Source: an uncultured SAR86 cluster bacterium (lineage in GTDB: Bacteria > Pseudomonadota > Gammaproteobacteria > Magnimaribacterales > Magnimaribacteraceae). Taken from it: 64,000 nucleotides of DNA. Location of the stretch: assembly GCA_902594545.1 (NCBI GenBank), contig CACJMO010000001.1:209112-273111 (forward strand), in the 5' to 3' direction. Every line of letters starts with the position of its first letter. Positions within the stretch are counted from its first letter, which is position 1. The notes under the pieces are model-generated. The model searched no databases and was not told the origin of the DNA. It was given only the letters and a program-made list of their open reading frames with translations. Below are positions 45,286 through 54,599 of the stretch, in pieces. The translations under genes and the position numbers were made by a program.

Positions 45286-46395
45286 ATGAGTAATTCAATA
45301 GGACTAGTAGAACCAAAAAAGGTTACCTTAGACAAAGGTCTGAGATTAGAAAGTGGTAAAGAGCTTAAAAAGATTGAGCTTATTTATGAATCTTACGGCA
45401 CCCTAAACGAGGACCTTTCAAACGCTGTACTTATATGCCATGCCCTAAGTGGCAATCACCATGCCGCTGGAATATACGAAGATGAAAAAAGAGCTGGTTG
45501 GTGGGATGCCTTAATTGGTCCTGGAAAAGCTATAGATACAAACAAATTTTATGTGGTTTGCCCAAATAATATTGGTGGATGCCATGGCTCAACTGGCCCC
45601 ACTTCTATCAATCAAGAGACTGGTGAAATATACGGTCCTGATTTCCCTATGATAACTGTTAAAGATTGGGTGAAATGCCAATCAATGCTTTCAGACCATC
45701 TTAAAATTAAAAAATGGCATGCAGTTGTTGGCGGAAGTTTGGGAGGAATGCAAGCTCTCGAGTGGTCGCGCTTATTCCCTAAACGAATAGAAAAAGCTGG
45801 GGTGATTGCCGCTGCTCCAAAATTAAGTGCCCAAAATATTGCATTCAACGAAGTAGCAAGACAGGCAATTTTGAATGATCCTGATTTTGAGGAAGGGAGA
45901 TACCTATCAAAAAATAAAACACCAAAACAGGGCTTGAGGTTAGCTAGGATGGTAGGTCATATTACCTACCTTTCTGAAGAAGCAATGAGGAATAAATTTG
46001 GCAGGGAGTTAAAAGAAGAAAAATTAAGTTTTGGTTTTGACGCTGAATTTGAGATAGAAAGCTATCTCCGACATCAAGGAGACGTATTTTCTGAACAATT
46101 CGATGCCAATACCTATTTGCTCATGACAAAGATTCTAGATTACTTTGATCCTGCCAATGAACACGAAGGTGATCTGGCTGCAGCCTTCAATCCTATTGAG
46201 GCGCAAATCCTTGTAATGTCTTTCTCAACAGATTGGAGATTCTCTCCTGATAGATCTAAAGAAATTGTTAATGCCTTAATCAAAGCCAAGAAAAAGGTAA
46301 GCTACATTGAGGTGAATAGTCCACATGGGCATGATTCATTCTTATTTGCTGATGATGCTTATGTAAAAGGCTTATCCTCATTCTTAGAAAGTTAG
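45286..46395 (+). CDS. metX: Homoserine O-acyltransferase MetX
   Basis: Activates homoserine by acetylation or succinylation, the first committed step of methionine synthesis. The 369-residue alpha/beta hydrolase-fold protein has [11 protein letters not shown], the nucleophile Ser151 in [25 protein letters not shown] with the Asp, and [10 protein letters not shown] with the catalytic His. Whether acetyl- or succinyl-CoA is used cannot be decided by eye; MetX proteins paired with MetW in gammaproteobacteria can be succinyltransferases. It is controlled by the leader RNA described at 45194-45285 and abuts metW. Confidence 0.95.
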   Translation: MSNSIGLVEPKKVTLDKGLRLESGKELKKIELIYESYGTLNEDLSNAVLICHALSGNHHAAGIYEDEKRAGWWDALIGPGKAIDTNKFYVVCPNNIGGCHGSTGPTSINQETGEIYGPDFPMITVKDWVKCQSMLSDHLKIKKWHAVVGGSLGGMQALEWSRLFPKRIEKAGVIAAAPKLSAQNIAFNEVARQAILNDPDFEEGRYLSKNKTPKQGLRLARMVGHITYLSEEAMRNKFGRELKEEKLSFGFDAEFEIESYLRHQGDVFSEQFDANTYLLMTKILDYFDPANEHEGDLAAAFNPIEAQILVMSFSTDWRFSPDRSKEIVNALIKAKKKVSYIEVNSPHGHDSFLFADDAYVKGLSSFLES

Positions 46396-46983
46396 ATGAA
46401 TACAATTGAAGTCATAAAAAACTGGACGTCAACAAAATCTGAAGTTCTAGATCTTGGTTGCGGCGACGGAGAAATTCTCAAGACCCTAAAAGACGAACTT
46501 CAAATAAATGCCTTGGGCGTAGAAATTAATCAGAGCAATATTAATATTTGTATTCAGTCCGGTGTAAATGTTATTCAACAAAATATTGATGATGGTTTAG
46601 GTAACTTCTCAGATAAAAGCTTTGATACGGTTATCATGAGTCAAACCATTCAAGTCCTAAAAAATCCAAAGCAGGCTCTGCTGGAAGTGACCAGAATAGG
46701 AAATGAAAGTATTGTGACGATCCCCAATTTTGGTTACTGGACAACGAGATTGAAGCTCTTATTTCTAGGAAAAATGCCAATCACAGGTTCTTTGCCAAAA
46801 ACCTGGCATGAGACAGAGAACATTCACTTATGCACAATTAAAGACTTTGAAATACTCTGCAAAGAGTGCGGTATAGATATAAAAGAAAAGAAATTTTTCA
46901 GTTCTTCAGGTAGAGAAAATTTATTAACAAATACTTTTCCAAACTTCTTTGCCACAAGTGCAATTTACAAAATATCCAAATGA
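46396..46983 (+). CDS. metW: Methionine biosynthesis protein MetW
   Basis: A 195-residue class I SAM-dependent methyltransferase-fold protein with motif I VLDLGCGDGEIL and TVIMSQTIQVLKNP, IVTIPNFGYW and PKTWHETENIHLCTIKDFE, all MetW-specific. It acts with MetX in homoserine acylation in several proteobacteria. The ATG follows the metX stop with no gap, so the pair is translationally coupled. rdgB overlaps its end by 4 bases. Confidence 0.94.
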   Translation: MNTIEVIKNWTSTKSEVLDLGCGDGEILKTLKDELQINALGVEINQSNINICIQSGVNVIQQNIDDGLGNFSDKSFDTVIMSQTIQVLKNPKQALLEVTRIGNESIVTIPNFGYWTTRLKLLFLGKMPITGSLPKTWHETENIHLCTIKDFEILCKECGIDIKEKKFFSSSGRENLLTNTFPNFFATSAIYKISK

Positions 46984-47561
46984 AAATTGCTGTAGCAACT
47001 CAGAATATAGGAAAATTGAAAGAGTTTAATGAGCTAGCCACCTTAACACCTTACGATTTCATAAAATTGCCATCCAACATAAACCAACTTCCTGCCGAAA
47101 CAGGCAAGACCTTTTATGAAAATGCATTAATCAAAGCCAAGTTTGTTTCAGATACATTAGGGATTCCAGCCATAGGTGACGACTCTGGGTTAGAGGTAGA
47201 TGCACTTGATGGAAGACCTGGAATATATTCTGCTAGATATTCGGATACAGGAACTGATCAAGATAATTGTTTGAAGCTTTTAAAAGAACTTGAGGAATGC
47301 AAAGATAAAACTAGAAATGCAAGATTCAAATGCAGTCTAGTTGGCTACTTTCAAGGAAAGATTATAAGCAGCAGTGGAAGCCTAGAAGGAAAAATAGCTA
47401 CACAATTCAAAGGCTCTAACGGCTTTGGTTATGATCCTATATTTGTTGTTGAATCGGGTTATCATTTAGCTGAATTAAAAAAAAATGAAAAGAATGAGAT
47501 ATCTCATAGGTCTTCAGCATTTTTAAAGCTTTTGAAAGAAATCCCTCTGCTGTTTAACTGA
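46980..47561 (+). CDS. rdgB: dITP/XTP pyrophosphatase RdgB
   Basis: House-cleaning Ham1-family enzyme that hydrolyses non-canonical purine triphosphates. The 193-residue protein starts MKIAVATQNIGKLKEFN (family SxNxxK motif as TQNIGK), has GDDSGLEVDALDGRPGIYSARY, SNGFGYDPIFV, and the C-terminal EISHRSSAFLKL. Its end overlaps convergent trmB by 8 bases. The metX-metW-rdgB order is as in Pseudomonas, without the intervening DUF4426 gene. Confidence 0.95.
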   Translation: MKIAVATQNIGKLKEFNELATLTPYDFIKLPSNINQLPAETGKTFYENALIKAKFVSDTLGIPAIGDDSGLEVDALDGRPGIYSARYSDTGTDQDNCLKLLKELEECKDKTRNARFKCSLVGYFQGKIISSSGSLEGKIATQFKGSNGFGYDPIFVVESGYHLAELKKNEKNEISHRSSAFLKLLKEIPLLFN

Positions 47562-48225
47562 TCTTTTTAAGAATGATCTCTTTTAAATCCCTCTTCGCAG
47601 ATAGTGCTTTCTTCTCAAATGAGGTTTGAGGTAAGCATTTTAAATAATTCGCCAGGTCTTCTCTTTTTTGTTCTTTCCAGCCATCACTGATTTGAACTAT
47701 CTTTTGAGCGTCACGAAAATAGTCTTCCCAGTCAGTTTTAAAGTAAAAAATAGAACCTTGCTTCAACTTTTTACTGATTAGGCTTAGAAAGTCTTGTTGG
47801 AAGAGACGTCTCTTGTGATGCTTCCTTTTGGGCCATGGATCTGGATAAAACATCAAAACTAAATCAAGACTGTTATCTGGAACCTTTTCTTCCATAAAGG
47901 GGACAACATCTCCGTTAAATATCCTTAAATTTTCTATTCCCTCTCTATATGCCCTGCTCAAAACTGAGCCTATACCTGAAAGGTACACCTCTACTCCGAT
48001 AACAGACAATTCAGGATTAGTTTTTGCAAGATGTATCGTCGTTTCCCCCGCACCAAAACCAATATCAAGAGCAACAGAAGTGTCATTAAATAATTCTATT
48101 TTGCTATCTTCATTTAAAAGATAGTGATCTTTAAGATCTATTAAGGCTTTCTTTTGATTGGAAGTAATTCGTCCTTTTCTAAGAACAAAGCTTTTTAAAC
48201 GTTCTCTAATAGGAACATTACTCAC
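47554..48225 (-). CDS. trmB: tRNA (guanine-N7)-methyltransferase TrmB
   Basis: Methylates G46 of tRNAs with SAM. The 223-residue protein has [19 protein letters not shown] (SAM site), [13 protein letters not shown], and the signature [19 protein letters not shown], with [10 protein letters not shown] further on. It overlaps rpoH by 8 bases and is probably read from the rpoH transcript. Confidence 0.95.
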   Translation of the reverse strand: MSNVPIRERLKSFVLRKGRITSNQKKALIDLKDHYLLNEDSKIELFNDTSVALDIGFGAGETTIHLAKTNPELSVIGVEVYLSGIGSVLSRAYREGIENLRIFNGDVVPFMEEKVPDNSLDLVLMFYPDPWPKRKHHKRRLFQQDFLSLISKKLKQGSIFYFKTDWEDYFRDAQKIVQISDGWKEQKREDLANYLKCLPQTSFEKKALSAKRDLKEIILKKIS

Positions 48226-49111
48226 CTGATGAAAAAGACTGTTTTATTTTTTTCATGGCATTCTTCTCTATCTGCCTCACCCTTTCAGCAGATATATCAT
48301 ATTTTTCTGCAAGCTCATGTAATGTGAGTTTTTCCTCAGCTAACCATCTGTCTTGCAATATATCCCTACTTCTATCATCAAGTTGGTGGATGGCTTCATA
48401 GAGTTGTGTTGTATTGGCGTTAATGAGATCGTCTTTTTCAAAGATATCAGCAGGATTGGCCTCTACATCTTCTAAGTATTGAGATGGAGCGAAAGATGCC
48501 TCATCGTCATCTGAATCTGCTAGAGGGTCGAAAGGCATATCAGTACCACTTAACCTTTTTTCCATTTCTCTTACCTCAGAAGGCTTTACACCTAAGTCCT
48601 TTGCCATAGCCTCAACCTCTTCTTCTGTAAGCCAACCTAAACCTTTTTTCTTGCTTCTTAGATTGAAGAAGAGTTTTCTTTGGGCTTTTGTAGTAGCTAT
48701 CTTTACAATTTTCCAATTCTTTAGAACGTACTCATGAATTTCTGCTTTAACCCAATGAACAGCAAATGAGACCAGCCTTACTCCCATTTCAGGATTAAAT
48801 TTTCTTATAGCCTTCATCAGGCCTACATTTCCTTCCTGAATGAGGTCAGCTTCAGGCAATCCATAACCAGAATAAGTCTTAGCTATATAGATTACAAACC
48901 TAAGATGTGCCAAAACTAACTTTCTAGCAGCATCTAAGTCATTTCTATAGTAAAGATCTTCTGCAAGTTTCTTTTCCTCCTCTGAAGTTAAAATACCAAT
49001 GCTGTGAACAGAGTTGATATAAGCTTGAAGGTCTCCACCCGGAGAAAGAGACTCCATCTCTTGAAGAGCTGTACCAGCAGAATTTTCACTTTTAAGCTCT
49101 TTTTTAGGCAT
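48218..49111 (-). CDS. rpoH: Heat-shock sigma factor RpoH (sigma-32)
   Basis: Directs RNA polymerase to heat-shock promoters. Region 2 has [19 protein letters not shown] and [20 protein letters not shown], the RpoH box [13 protein letters not shown] identifies it among sigma-70 relatives, and region 4 ends with [18 protein letters not shown]. The frame is open to 49162; I choose the ATG at 49111 ([10 protein letters not shown]), giving 297 residues, close to E. coli (284). A second ATG at 49117 is possible. I could not recognise an RNA thermometer in the short leader. Confidence 0.94.
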   Translation of the reverse strand: MPKKELKSENSAGTALQEMESLSPGGDLQAYINSVHSIGILTSEEEKKLAEDLYYRNDLDAARKLVLAHLRFVIYIAKTYSGYGLPEADLIQEGNVGLMKAIRKFNPEMGVRLVSFAVHWVKAEIHEYVLKNWKIVKIATTKAQRKLFFNLRSKKKGLGWLTEEEVEAMAKDLGVKPSEVREMEKRLSGTDMPFDPLADSDDDEASFAPSQYLEDVEANPADIFEKDDLINANTTQLYEAIHQLDDRSRDILQDRWLAEEKLTLHELAEKYDISAERVRQIEKNAMKKIKQSFSSGE

Positions 49112-49203
49112 AATCATTGCGAATTTTACATTTTTAGTGATTGCTGGTGCAAATTTGAACAATTTTTAAGGGTTCAACCAGGAAAATTAACATTTATATT
49201 TAT

Positions 49204-50166
49204 ATGAAAACCATAGAAGTTAAAGATAAAACCTTACTTATAGGAGAAAGAGAAGAACCACAAATAGGAGATCATGAGGTTCTTATAAAGGTTAAAGCAT
49301 CTGGCATCAACAGAGCTGATATAGCTCAAAAAAATGGATTATACCCTCCTCCACCAGGAGCAAGTGACATACTGGGACTTGAATGCAGCGGAATTATAGA
49401 AGAGGTTGGTAAAGAAGTTACATCAAAAAAGCCCGGTGACGAAGTGATGGCGCTTTTAGGCGGTGGGGGTTATGCAGAATATGTTACTTGTCCCGAGTTT
49501 CATGCCATAGAGAAACCAAAGAATTTAAATTGGATTGAGGCTGCTGCTATCCCAGAAGTTTTCGCAACATGTTGGTTAAACTTATTTATGGAAGCTTCAA
49601 TGAAAGCAGGCGATAAAGTTGTTTTTCATGCAGGTGCCAGCGGGATAGGAACTGCAGGAATTCAACTTGCAAAAACTTTTGGTTGTGAGTCCTTCGTAAC
49701 TGCAGGAACAAAAGAAAAAATAGATTTCTGTATAAACTTAGGTGCCTCGAATGGAGAAGTTCGATCAAAAGATATATTTTCTAAGATAAAGGACTGGGCT
49801 CCTAACGGAGTTGACATCATATTAGATCCTGTTGGAGGAAATTACTTTGAAAGGAATTTAGAAGTTCTAGGTATAGAGGGTAATTTAATAATCATAGGTT
49901 TAATGGGAGGGGCTAAAACTGAACTCAATCTGGGGCTATTAATGATCAAGAGGCAAAAGATTATAGGGTCAACTATCAGGGCTCGTGATGAAAAAACCAA
50001 AAATGCAGTCATGACTGAGCTATCTAATAAGCTTATACCGCATCTAGGGGTTGGGGAAATTAAACCCATTATCCATCAATCTTTGCCTTTCGAAGATTGT
50101 CTGGAGGCTCATAGGATTATGGAATCTGACGAGAATATTGGTAAATTAATCCTGGAGTTAGATTAA
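49204..50166 (+). CDS. NAD(P)H:quinone oxidoreductase, PIG3 type (zinc-less MDR)
   Basis: A 320-residue medium-chain reductase without zinc ligands. SGINRADIAQKNGLYPPPPGASD is typical of PIG3/TP53I3-like quinone reductases. The nucleotide-binding motif is HAGASGIGTAGIQLAKTFG, with AGTKEKIDFC for the cofactor phosphate/ribose. It probably reduces quinones or reactive carbonyls with NADPH. The gene is divergent from rpoH and its stop overlaps cysQ's by 9 bases. Confidence 0.9.
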   Translation: MKTIEVKDKTLLIGEREEPQIGDHEVLIKVKASGINRADIAQKNGLYPPPPGASDILGLECSGIIEEVGKEVTSKKPGDEVMALLGGGGYAEYVTCPEFHAIEKPKNLNWIEAAAIPEVFATCWLNLFMEASMKAGDKVVFHAGASGIGTAGIQLAKTFGCESFVTAGTKEKIDFCINLGASNGEVRSKDIFSKIKDWAPNGVDIILDPVGGNYFERNLEVLGIEGNLIIIGLMGGAKTELNLGLLMIKRQKIIGSTIRARDEKTKNAVMTELSNKLIPHLGVGEIKPIIHQSLPFEDCLEAHRIMESDENIGKLILELD

Positions 50167-50967
50167 ATTACTGAACACTTCTTTCCAGGCATAAGAGCCA
50201 TCTCCTGTGCAATAAAATAAAGGATTCTTAGTTTCGGAAACAAACTCGTACTTTAGACTTCTTCCATTCAGATCAGACACATTTCCTCCAGCTGCTTCTA
50301 CAACAGCCTGACCTGCTGCAATATCCCATTGATAAGTTGGACCTAACCTGCAATAGACATCAGCCCTTCCTTCTGCAACTCGGCAAAGCTTTAAAGAACT
50401 GCCTGTGGGCAGTTCTTTAACTTCTTTAAATCTCTCCTCGCAAAGCTTTATAAAAAGCTCATCTTTTTCACTTTTGTGACTTTTACTAACAGTTACTAAA
50501 CAGAAATCTTTGGACTGGGAGCGACTATGTATTTTAGTTTTAACTCCTTCGGAAATTCTGTAAGCCTCACCATTGAAGCCTATAAATTTCTCCTCCAAAG
50601 CAGGTGCTGAAACAACCCCTAAAATAGGTCTTCCTCTTTGAATTAAGGCAACATTTACGGTGAATTCTCCGTTTTTATGAATAAACTCCTTGGTTCCATC
50701 CAAAGGATCAACCAGCCAAAATAAATCTATATTGGAGTCTTTAATTTCTCCTTCTTCCGATAGCACAGGTATAGATTTATCAATGGATGATAAAGTGGAA
50801 AAAAGAATTTCATGGGAAGCCTTGTCTGCAAGAGTTACAGGAGAGCCGTCACCCTTTTCCTCTATAGAAATATCTTCGTCATTGTATATATTAAGAATTT
50901 CGACTGAAGCTTCGTCTACTCCAGCCATTACTTGATCCAGTATTTTCTCTAAGTTTGAAACTTTCAT
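50158..50967 (-). CDS. cysQ: 3'(2'),5'-bisphosphate nucleotidase CysQ
   Basis: Mg-dependent, Li-sensitive phosphatase of the inositol monophosphatase superfamily that degrades PAP from sulfate assimilation. The 269-residue protein shows LSEEGEI, the metal site WLVDPLDGTKEFI, and YQWDIAAGQAVVEAAGG. The substrate assignment follows the CysQ-like EFIHKNGEFTVNVALI segment; related nucleotidases with other substrates are possible. Confidence 0.91.
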   Translation of the reverse strand: MKVSNLEKILDQVMAGVDEASVEILNIYNDEDISIEEKGDGSPVTLADKASHEILFSTLSSIDKSIPVLSEEGEIKDSNIDLFWLVDPLDGTKEFIHKNGEFTVNVALIQRGRPILGVVSAPALEEKFIGFNGEAYRISEGVKTKIHSRSQSKDFCLVTVSKSHKSEKDELFIKLCEERFKEVKELPTGSSLKLCRVAEGRADVYCRLGPTYQWDIAAGQAVVEAAGGNVSDLNGRSLKYEFVSETKNPLFYCTGDGSYAWKEVFSNLI

Positions 50968-51025
50968 TTCTTGAAGGGCCCTTTTCTTCTACAATATATC
51001 ATCAAAATTCAGATTAAATATTAAT

Positions 51026-51193
51026 ATGGAAAATAAAAGTAAAATTATAGAAAGTGCTGAAGAATTAAAAAAGGGATTGGACCTTTTGAGCAGAGAAAGA
51101 AAAGTTGTGATGCCTCATAACAAGGCCTTTGATCATGTTGATCAGCTTAAAGAAAAAATAGATGAGATAATAAATCTAGCGGAAACTGGATAA
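51026..51193 (+). CDS. Small acidic/basic ORF, hypothetical (55 aa)
   Basis: An ATG-started frame of 55 codons ending in TAA at 51191-51193, 16 bases before the crotonase gene. The peptide is helical and charged (SAEELKKGLDLLSRERKVV; DQLKEKIDEIINLAETG) with no cysteine or membrane segment. I do not recognise it. The upstream sequence is AT-rich with no strong ribosome site. Its position ahead of the crotonase gene and good codon use make it plausible but unproven. Confidence 0.5.
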   Translation: MENKSKIIESAEELKKGLDLLSRERKVVMPHNKAFDHVDQLKEKIDEIINLAETG

Positions 51194-51209
51194 AGATAAG
51201 GAGATAAAA

Positions 51210-52061
51210 ATGGAATACACATGCTTTGACTTTGAAATAAAAGACAAGATAGCTCACATAAAGATGTCGAGACCAGATGAGTTTAACTCTATGAATAAAG
51301 CCTTTTGGTCAGAGTTGCCTCACTTGGTGGAAAGCATTTCTGACAACGCATCGGCAAGGGTAATTGTCCTTTCTGGTGAAGGAAAACACTTTTGTGCTGG
51401 CATGGACCTTGCTAACTTTGCGCCTTCCGATAAACAACCCAATGCACATATGGGTATGAGAAAAGAATCAGGCTACAGAGTGACCTTAGATCTACAACAT
51501 ACTATAACTTGCTTAGAAAAAGCCCGGGTTCCGGTCATTGCAGCAGTTCAAGGTGCCTGCGTAGGTGGTGGAGTTGATCTTGCTACAGCTACAGATATGC
51601 GCTACTGCACTAAAGATGCTTTTTTCTGTATACAGGAGATAAATATAGGGATGGCAGCAGATGTAGGAACGCTGCAGAGAATACCTAGACTGATTCCGGA
51701 GGGGGTAGTTAGGGAGCTGGCCTATACCGGGAGAAGATTTTTACCTGAAGAAGCTTTAAGTCATGGTCTAGTTAATGAGGTATTTGAAACAAAAGAAGAA
51801 ATGATGGAAAAAGTAATGGAAATTGCTTCTGAAATTGCCTCTAAAGGACCTCTAGCAATAGCCGGTACAAAAGAGTCACTTAACTATGGAAGAGATCATA
51901 CTGTAGAAGAGTCTCTAAATCATATTGCACTCTGGAATACGGCAGTCGGCATTGGAGACGAAATGTCTGTAGCTTTTAAAGCTAAAGCCGAAAATAAAGA
52001 ACCAGAGTTTGAAGATATGCTACCTAGACGAAAATATTTAGATGGAGAAGTTGGGGTCTAG
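51210..52061 (+). CDS. Enoyl-CoA hydratase/isomerase family protein (dienoyl-CoA isomerase-like)
   Basis: A 283-residue crotonase. The oxyanion-hole segments are GKHFCAGMDLANF and GACVGGGVDLATATDMRY. INIGMAADVGTLQRIPRLIP closely resembles mitochondrial ECH1 (delta3,5-delta2,4-dienoyl-CoA isomerase), with the Glu of QEIN and the Asp of AADVG as catalytic pair. It would help oxidise unsaturated fatty acids. A good ribosome site, AAGGAG, lies about 8 bases before the ATG. An acyl-CoA dehydrogenase gene is near at 52835. Confidence 0.88.
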   Translation: MEYTCFDFEIKDKIAHIKMSRPDEFNSMNKAFWSELPHLVESISDNASARVIVLSGEGKHFCAGMDLANFAPSDKQPNAHMGMRKESGYRVTLDLQHTITCLEKARVPVIAAVQGACVGGGVDLATATDMRYCTKDAFFCIQEINIGMAADVGTLQRIPRLIPEGVVRELAYTGRRFLPEEALSHGLVNEVFETKEEMMEKVMEIASEIASKGPLAIAGTKESLNYGRDHTVEESLNHIALWNTAVGIGDEMSVAFKAKAENKEPEFEDMLPRRKYLDGEVGV

Positions 52062-52831
52062 CTCTTCCTTAAGAAAACAGGAGAATTCGCGATAGATTCT
52101 TTTTCGCTAAAGGAATAACCATCCAGATCAAAACCTTTTAAATCTTCAGCTTTCTTGATTCTGTTTTGGATTATGAATCTTGTCATTGAGCCACGAGCCT
52201 TTTTGGCAAAGAAACTAATGATCTTATATTTTCCATTCTTGTAGTCTTTAAAGACTGGGTTAATAACCGATAAATCTAAGTTGTCCTTTTTCAAGACAGA
52301 AAAATATTCCACTGAAGCTAAGTTAACTATGGCCTTTGATTTATTTTCTTTAGCTAACTTATTCACTGTCTGAGTTATTTTGTTTCCCCAAAACTCATAT
52401 AGATTAGCCCCTCTTTCATTTTTCATCTTTGTTCCCATTTCCAATCTATAGGGGTACATCAAGTCCAAAGGCCTCAATAAACCGTAAAGGCCTGAAAGAA
52501 TGCAGAGGTGTTTCTGAGCATAATTTATTTCAGCTTTAGACAAGGATGAGGCGTTGAGCCCTTGATAAACATCTCCTTTAAAAGCAAATATTGCTTGCCT
52601 AGTGTTCTCATTGAGCTTTGTAGGTCTAGACCAATTCATATTCCTATCAAAATTTAGTAAAGCCAGCTTTTCACTTAAGCCCATCAGCTTGGAAAGGTCC
52701 TCAGGACTTTTATTTTGAAGCTCTTTAATAAGGATTTCACTATCAGCAAGATGATTGGCTATAGAGAAGTCTTTCTGATTAAGATCAGATTCGTAATCTA
52801 AAGTTTTGGCAGGTGAAACAAGTACTAACAT
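52058..52831 (-). CDS. yaaA: Peroxide stress protein YaaA
   Basis: A 257-residue protein of the YaaA/DUF328 family, which lowers intracellular free iron damage during peroxide stress and binds DNA through a cantaloupe fold. VSPAKTLDYES at the start, FKGDVYQGLNA, LSGLYGLLRPLDLMYPYRLEMG and VINPVFKDYKNGKYK are family signatures. The stop shares CTAG with the convergent crotonase gene. It is 3 bases downstream of the acyl-CoA dehydrogenase gene, so probably cotranscribed. Confidence 0.94.
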   Translation of the reverse strand: MLVLVSPAKTLDYESDLNQKDFSIANHLADSEILIKELQNKSPEDLSKLMGLSEKLALLNFDRNMNWSRPTKLNENTRQAIFAFKGDVYQGLNASSLSKAEINYAQKHLCILSGLYGLLRPLDLMYPYRLEMGTKMKNERGANLYEFWGNKITQTVNKLAKENKSKAIVNLASVEYFSVLKKDNLDLSVINPVFKDYKNGKYKIISFFAKKARGSMTRFIIQNRIKKAEDLKGFDLDGYSFSEKESIANSPVFLRKS

Positions 52832-52834
52832 TCG

Positions 52835-54046
52835 TTATAAGCCTAAGACTAATTTAGCCATAATGTTTCTTTGTATTTCATTGGAACCGGCATAGATACT
52901 TGCTTTTCTATAATTAAAATACCTAGGAGCAGCAGTATTAGCAAACCTGCTCCCTATAGCGGGTTCATTAATTCCTATTTCAGGACCAGGATTATGAAAA
53001 GGTATGCCATAGTAACCAACCAGCTCAACAGCAAGCTCTGTTATAGCTTGTCCTATTTCTGTACCTCTCGTTTTGAGAAGAGAAGATTCTGGTCCGACAT
53101 TTTGACCAGCCGATAAACTTCCTAAGATTCTCAACTCTGTTGCTTCCATAGCATTTATCTGAACTTCTAGTTTTGCCACTGACTCCATAAAGCTTGGATC
53201 TTCAGATAATTTACTTCCACTAGCATCTTCAATTTGCGATTTGGCTTTAATTTGCTGAAGTTGCTGATAAAGCTCAGAGGAATACCCGTTACCTCTTTCG
53301 AACTCAAGAAGATATTTAGCATAAGTCCAACCTTTACCCTCTTCACCAATTAAATTTTCTTTAGGTACTTTCACATCTTCAAAAAAGACTGTATTAACTT
53401 CATGATGTCCGATGGGAGTATTGTCTAGGGTATTGATGGGTTGAACCTCAATTCCTTCAGAATGCATATCTATCAGCAGAAAAGAAATTCCCTTTTGTCT
53501 AATGTCTTCATTGCTTGTTCTAACTAGGCAAAAAATCATATCTGCGTGTTGAGCCATTGTGGTCCAAGTTTTTGCTCCGTTTACTAAATAATGATCCCCT
53601 TTATCTTCAGCTTTCGTCTTCAATGAAGCTAAATCCGAACCAGACCCAGGCTCTGAATAGCCCTGACACCACCATGTTTTTGATGACAATATATCTGGTA
53701 GGTACTTCTTTTTTTGTTCATCTGTTCCAAACGCCATAATTACAGGTGCTACCATTGATATTCCAAATGCTGTAAAGCCAGGAGCTCTTGCAGCTGCCAT
53801 TTCTTTTCCAAATAGATATTTCTGGGTAGCATTAAAAGATGCTCCTCCATACTCTTCTGGCCAATTAATGCCAGCCCAACCTTTCTTATATAAAGCTTGC
53901 TGCCACTGGACATGTTCTTCTTTGGTAATGTGGCCATTAGGGGCATGCATCAACCTTTCCTTCATGTCTTCAGGATAGTTTTCTTTAATCCAGTCTCTAA
54001 CTTCTTTTTGAAAATCGAGTTCTTCTTGTGTAAATTGTAAATTCAT
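52835..54046 (-). CDS. Acyl-CoA dehydrogenase
   Basis: A 403-residue FAD enzyme oxidising acyl-CoA to enoyl-CoA. WCQGYSEPGSGSDLASLKTKAE is the FAD/acyl motif, YLVNGAKTWTTMAQHADMIF the second signature, and IYAGSNEIQRNIMAKLVLGL the C-terminal motif. The expected catalytic Glu is probably the one in GSNEIQ, but the subfamily and chain length are not certain. It resembles large-substrate (sterol/branched) dehydrogenases by its extended 230-300 region. Confidence 0.9.
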   Translation of the reverse strand: MNLQFTQEELDFQKEVRDWIKENYPEDMKERLMHAPNGHITKEEHVQWQQALYKKGWAGINWPEEYGGASFNATQKYLFGKEMAAARAPGFTAFGISMVAPVIMAFGTDEQKKKYLPDILSSKTWWCQGYSEPGSGSDLASLKTKAEDKGDHYLVNGAKTWTTMAQHADMIFCLVRTSNEDIRQKGISFLLIDMHSEGIEVQPINTLDNTPIGHHEVNTVFFEDVKVPKENLIGEEGKGWTYAKYLLEFERGNGYSSELYQQLQQIKAKSQIEDASGSKLSEDPSFMESVAKLEVQINAMEATELRILGSLSAGQNVGPESSLLKTRGTEIGQAITELAVELVGYYGIPFHNPGPEIGINEPAIGSRFANTAAPRYFNYRKASIYAGSNEIQRNIMAKLVLGL

Positions 54047-54101
54047 ATATACCTCGCATTAATTATAATTCAAATTTTCATTATCAAAAAATAGATTAAC
54101 C

Positions 54102-54599
54102 TTGGAAAAAATAAGCTCCAATTTAGATAATTTTTCTGAATTTACCGGAAAGATATGCTCATGGTTTGTAGCCATCATGGTAGTTGTTACCTGTATTGTG
54201 GTTGTAATGCGTTATGGTTTAGATATGGGCTCCGTAATGCTTCAAGATGTTGTTCTCTATCTTCATGGAGGTCTATTTTTACTTGGTGCTGCTTTTGCCC
54301 TTAAGCGAGGTGCTCACGTTAGAGTCGATATTTTTTATAGGAATTTCAGTGATTCAAAAAAAGCTTTAGTAGATTTAGTAGGCAATCTTATTTTTCTTCA
54401 ACCAGTTTGCTGGGTCATTCTCCTTTACTCATGGGGTTATGTTGAATTCTCTTGGAGAATTATGGAGGTTTCTGCAGAACCCGATGGACTTCCCTTCGTA
54501 TATATCCAAAAATCTTTACTAATTGCTGTTGCCCTTTTATTGATGATCCAGAGTCTTTCTGAAATTCTAAAGTCAGCATTGAAAATCAAGAATGGTTGA
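54102..54599 (+). CDS. dctQ: TRAP transporter small permease (DctQ)
   Basis: A 165-residue membrane protein with four helices. The SVMLQDVVLYLHGGLFLLGAAFALKRG segment with GAHVRVDIFY following it is the DctQ pattern. It starts with TTG at 54102. The long MEVSAEPDGLPFVYIQKSLL loop is typical of the C4-dicarboxylate/keto-acid TRAP branch. It overlaps dctM by 8 bases. Confidence 0.92.
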   Translation: MEKISSNLDNFSEFTGKICSWFVAIMVVVTCIVVVMRYGLDMGSVMLQDVVLYLHGGLFLLGAAFALKRGAHVRVDIFYRNFSDSKKALVDLVGNLIFLQPVCWVILLYSWGYVEFSWRIMEVSAEPDGLPFVYIQKSLLIAVALLLMIQSLSEILKSALKIKNG

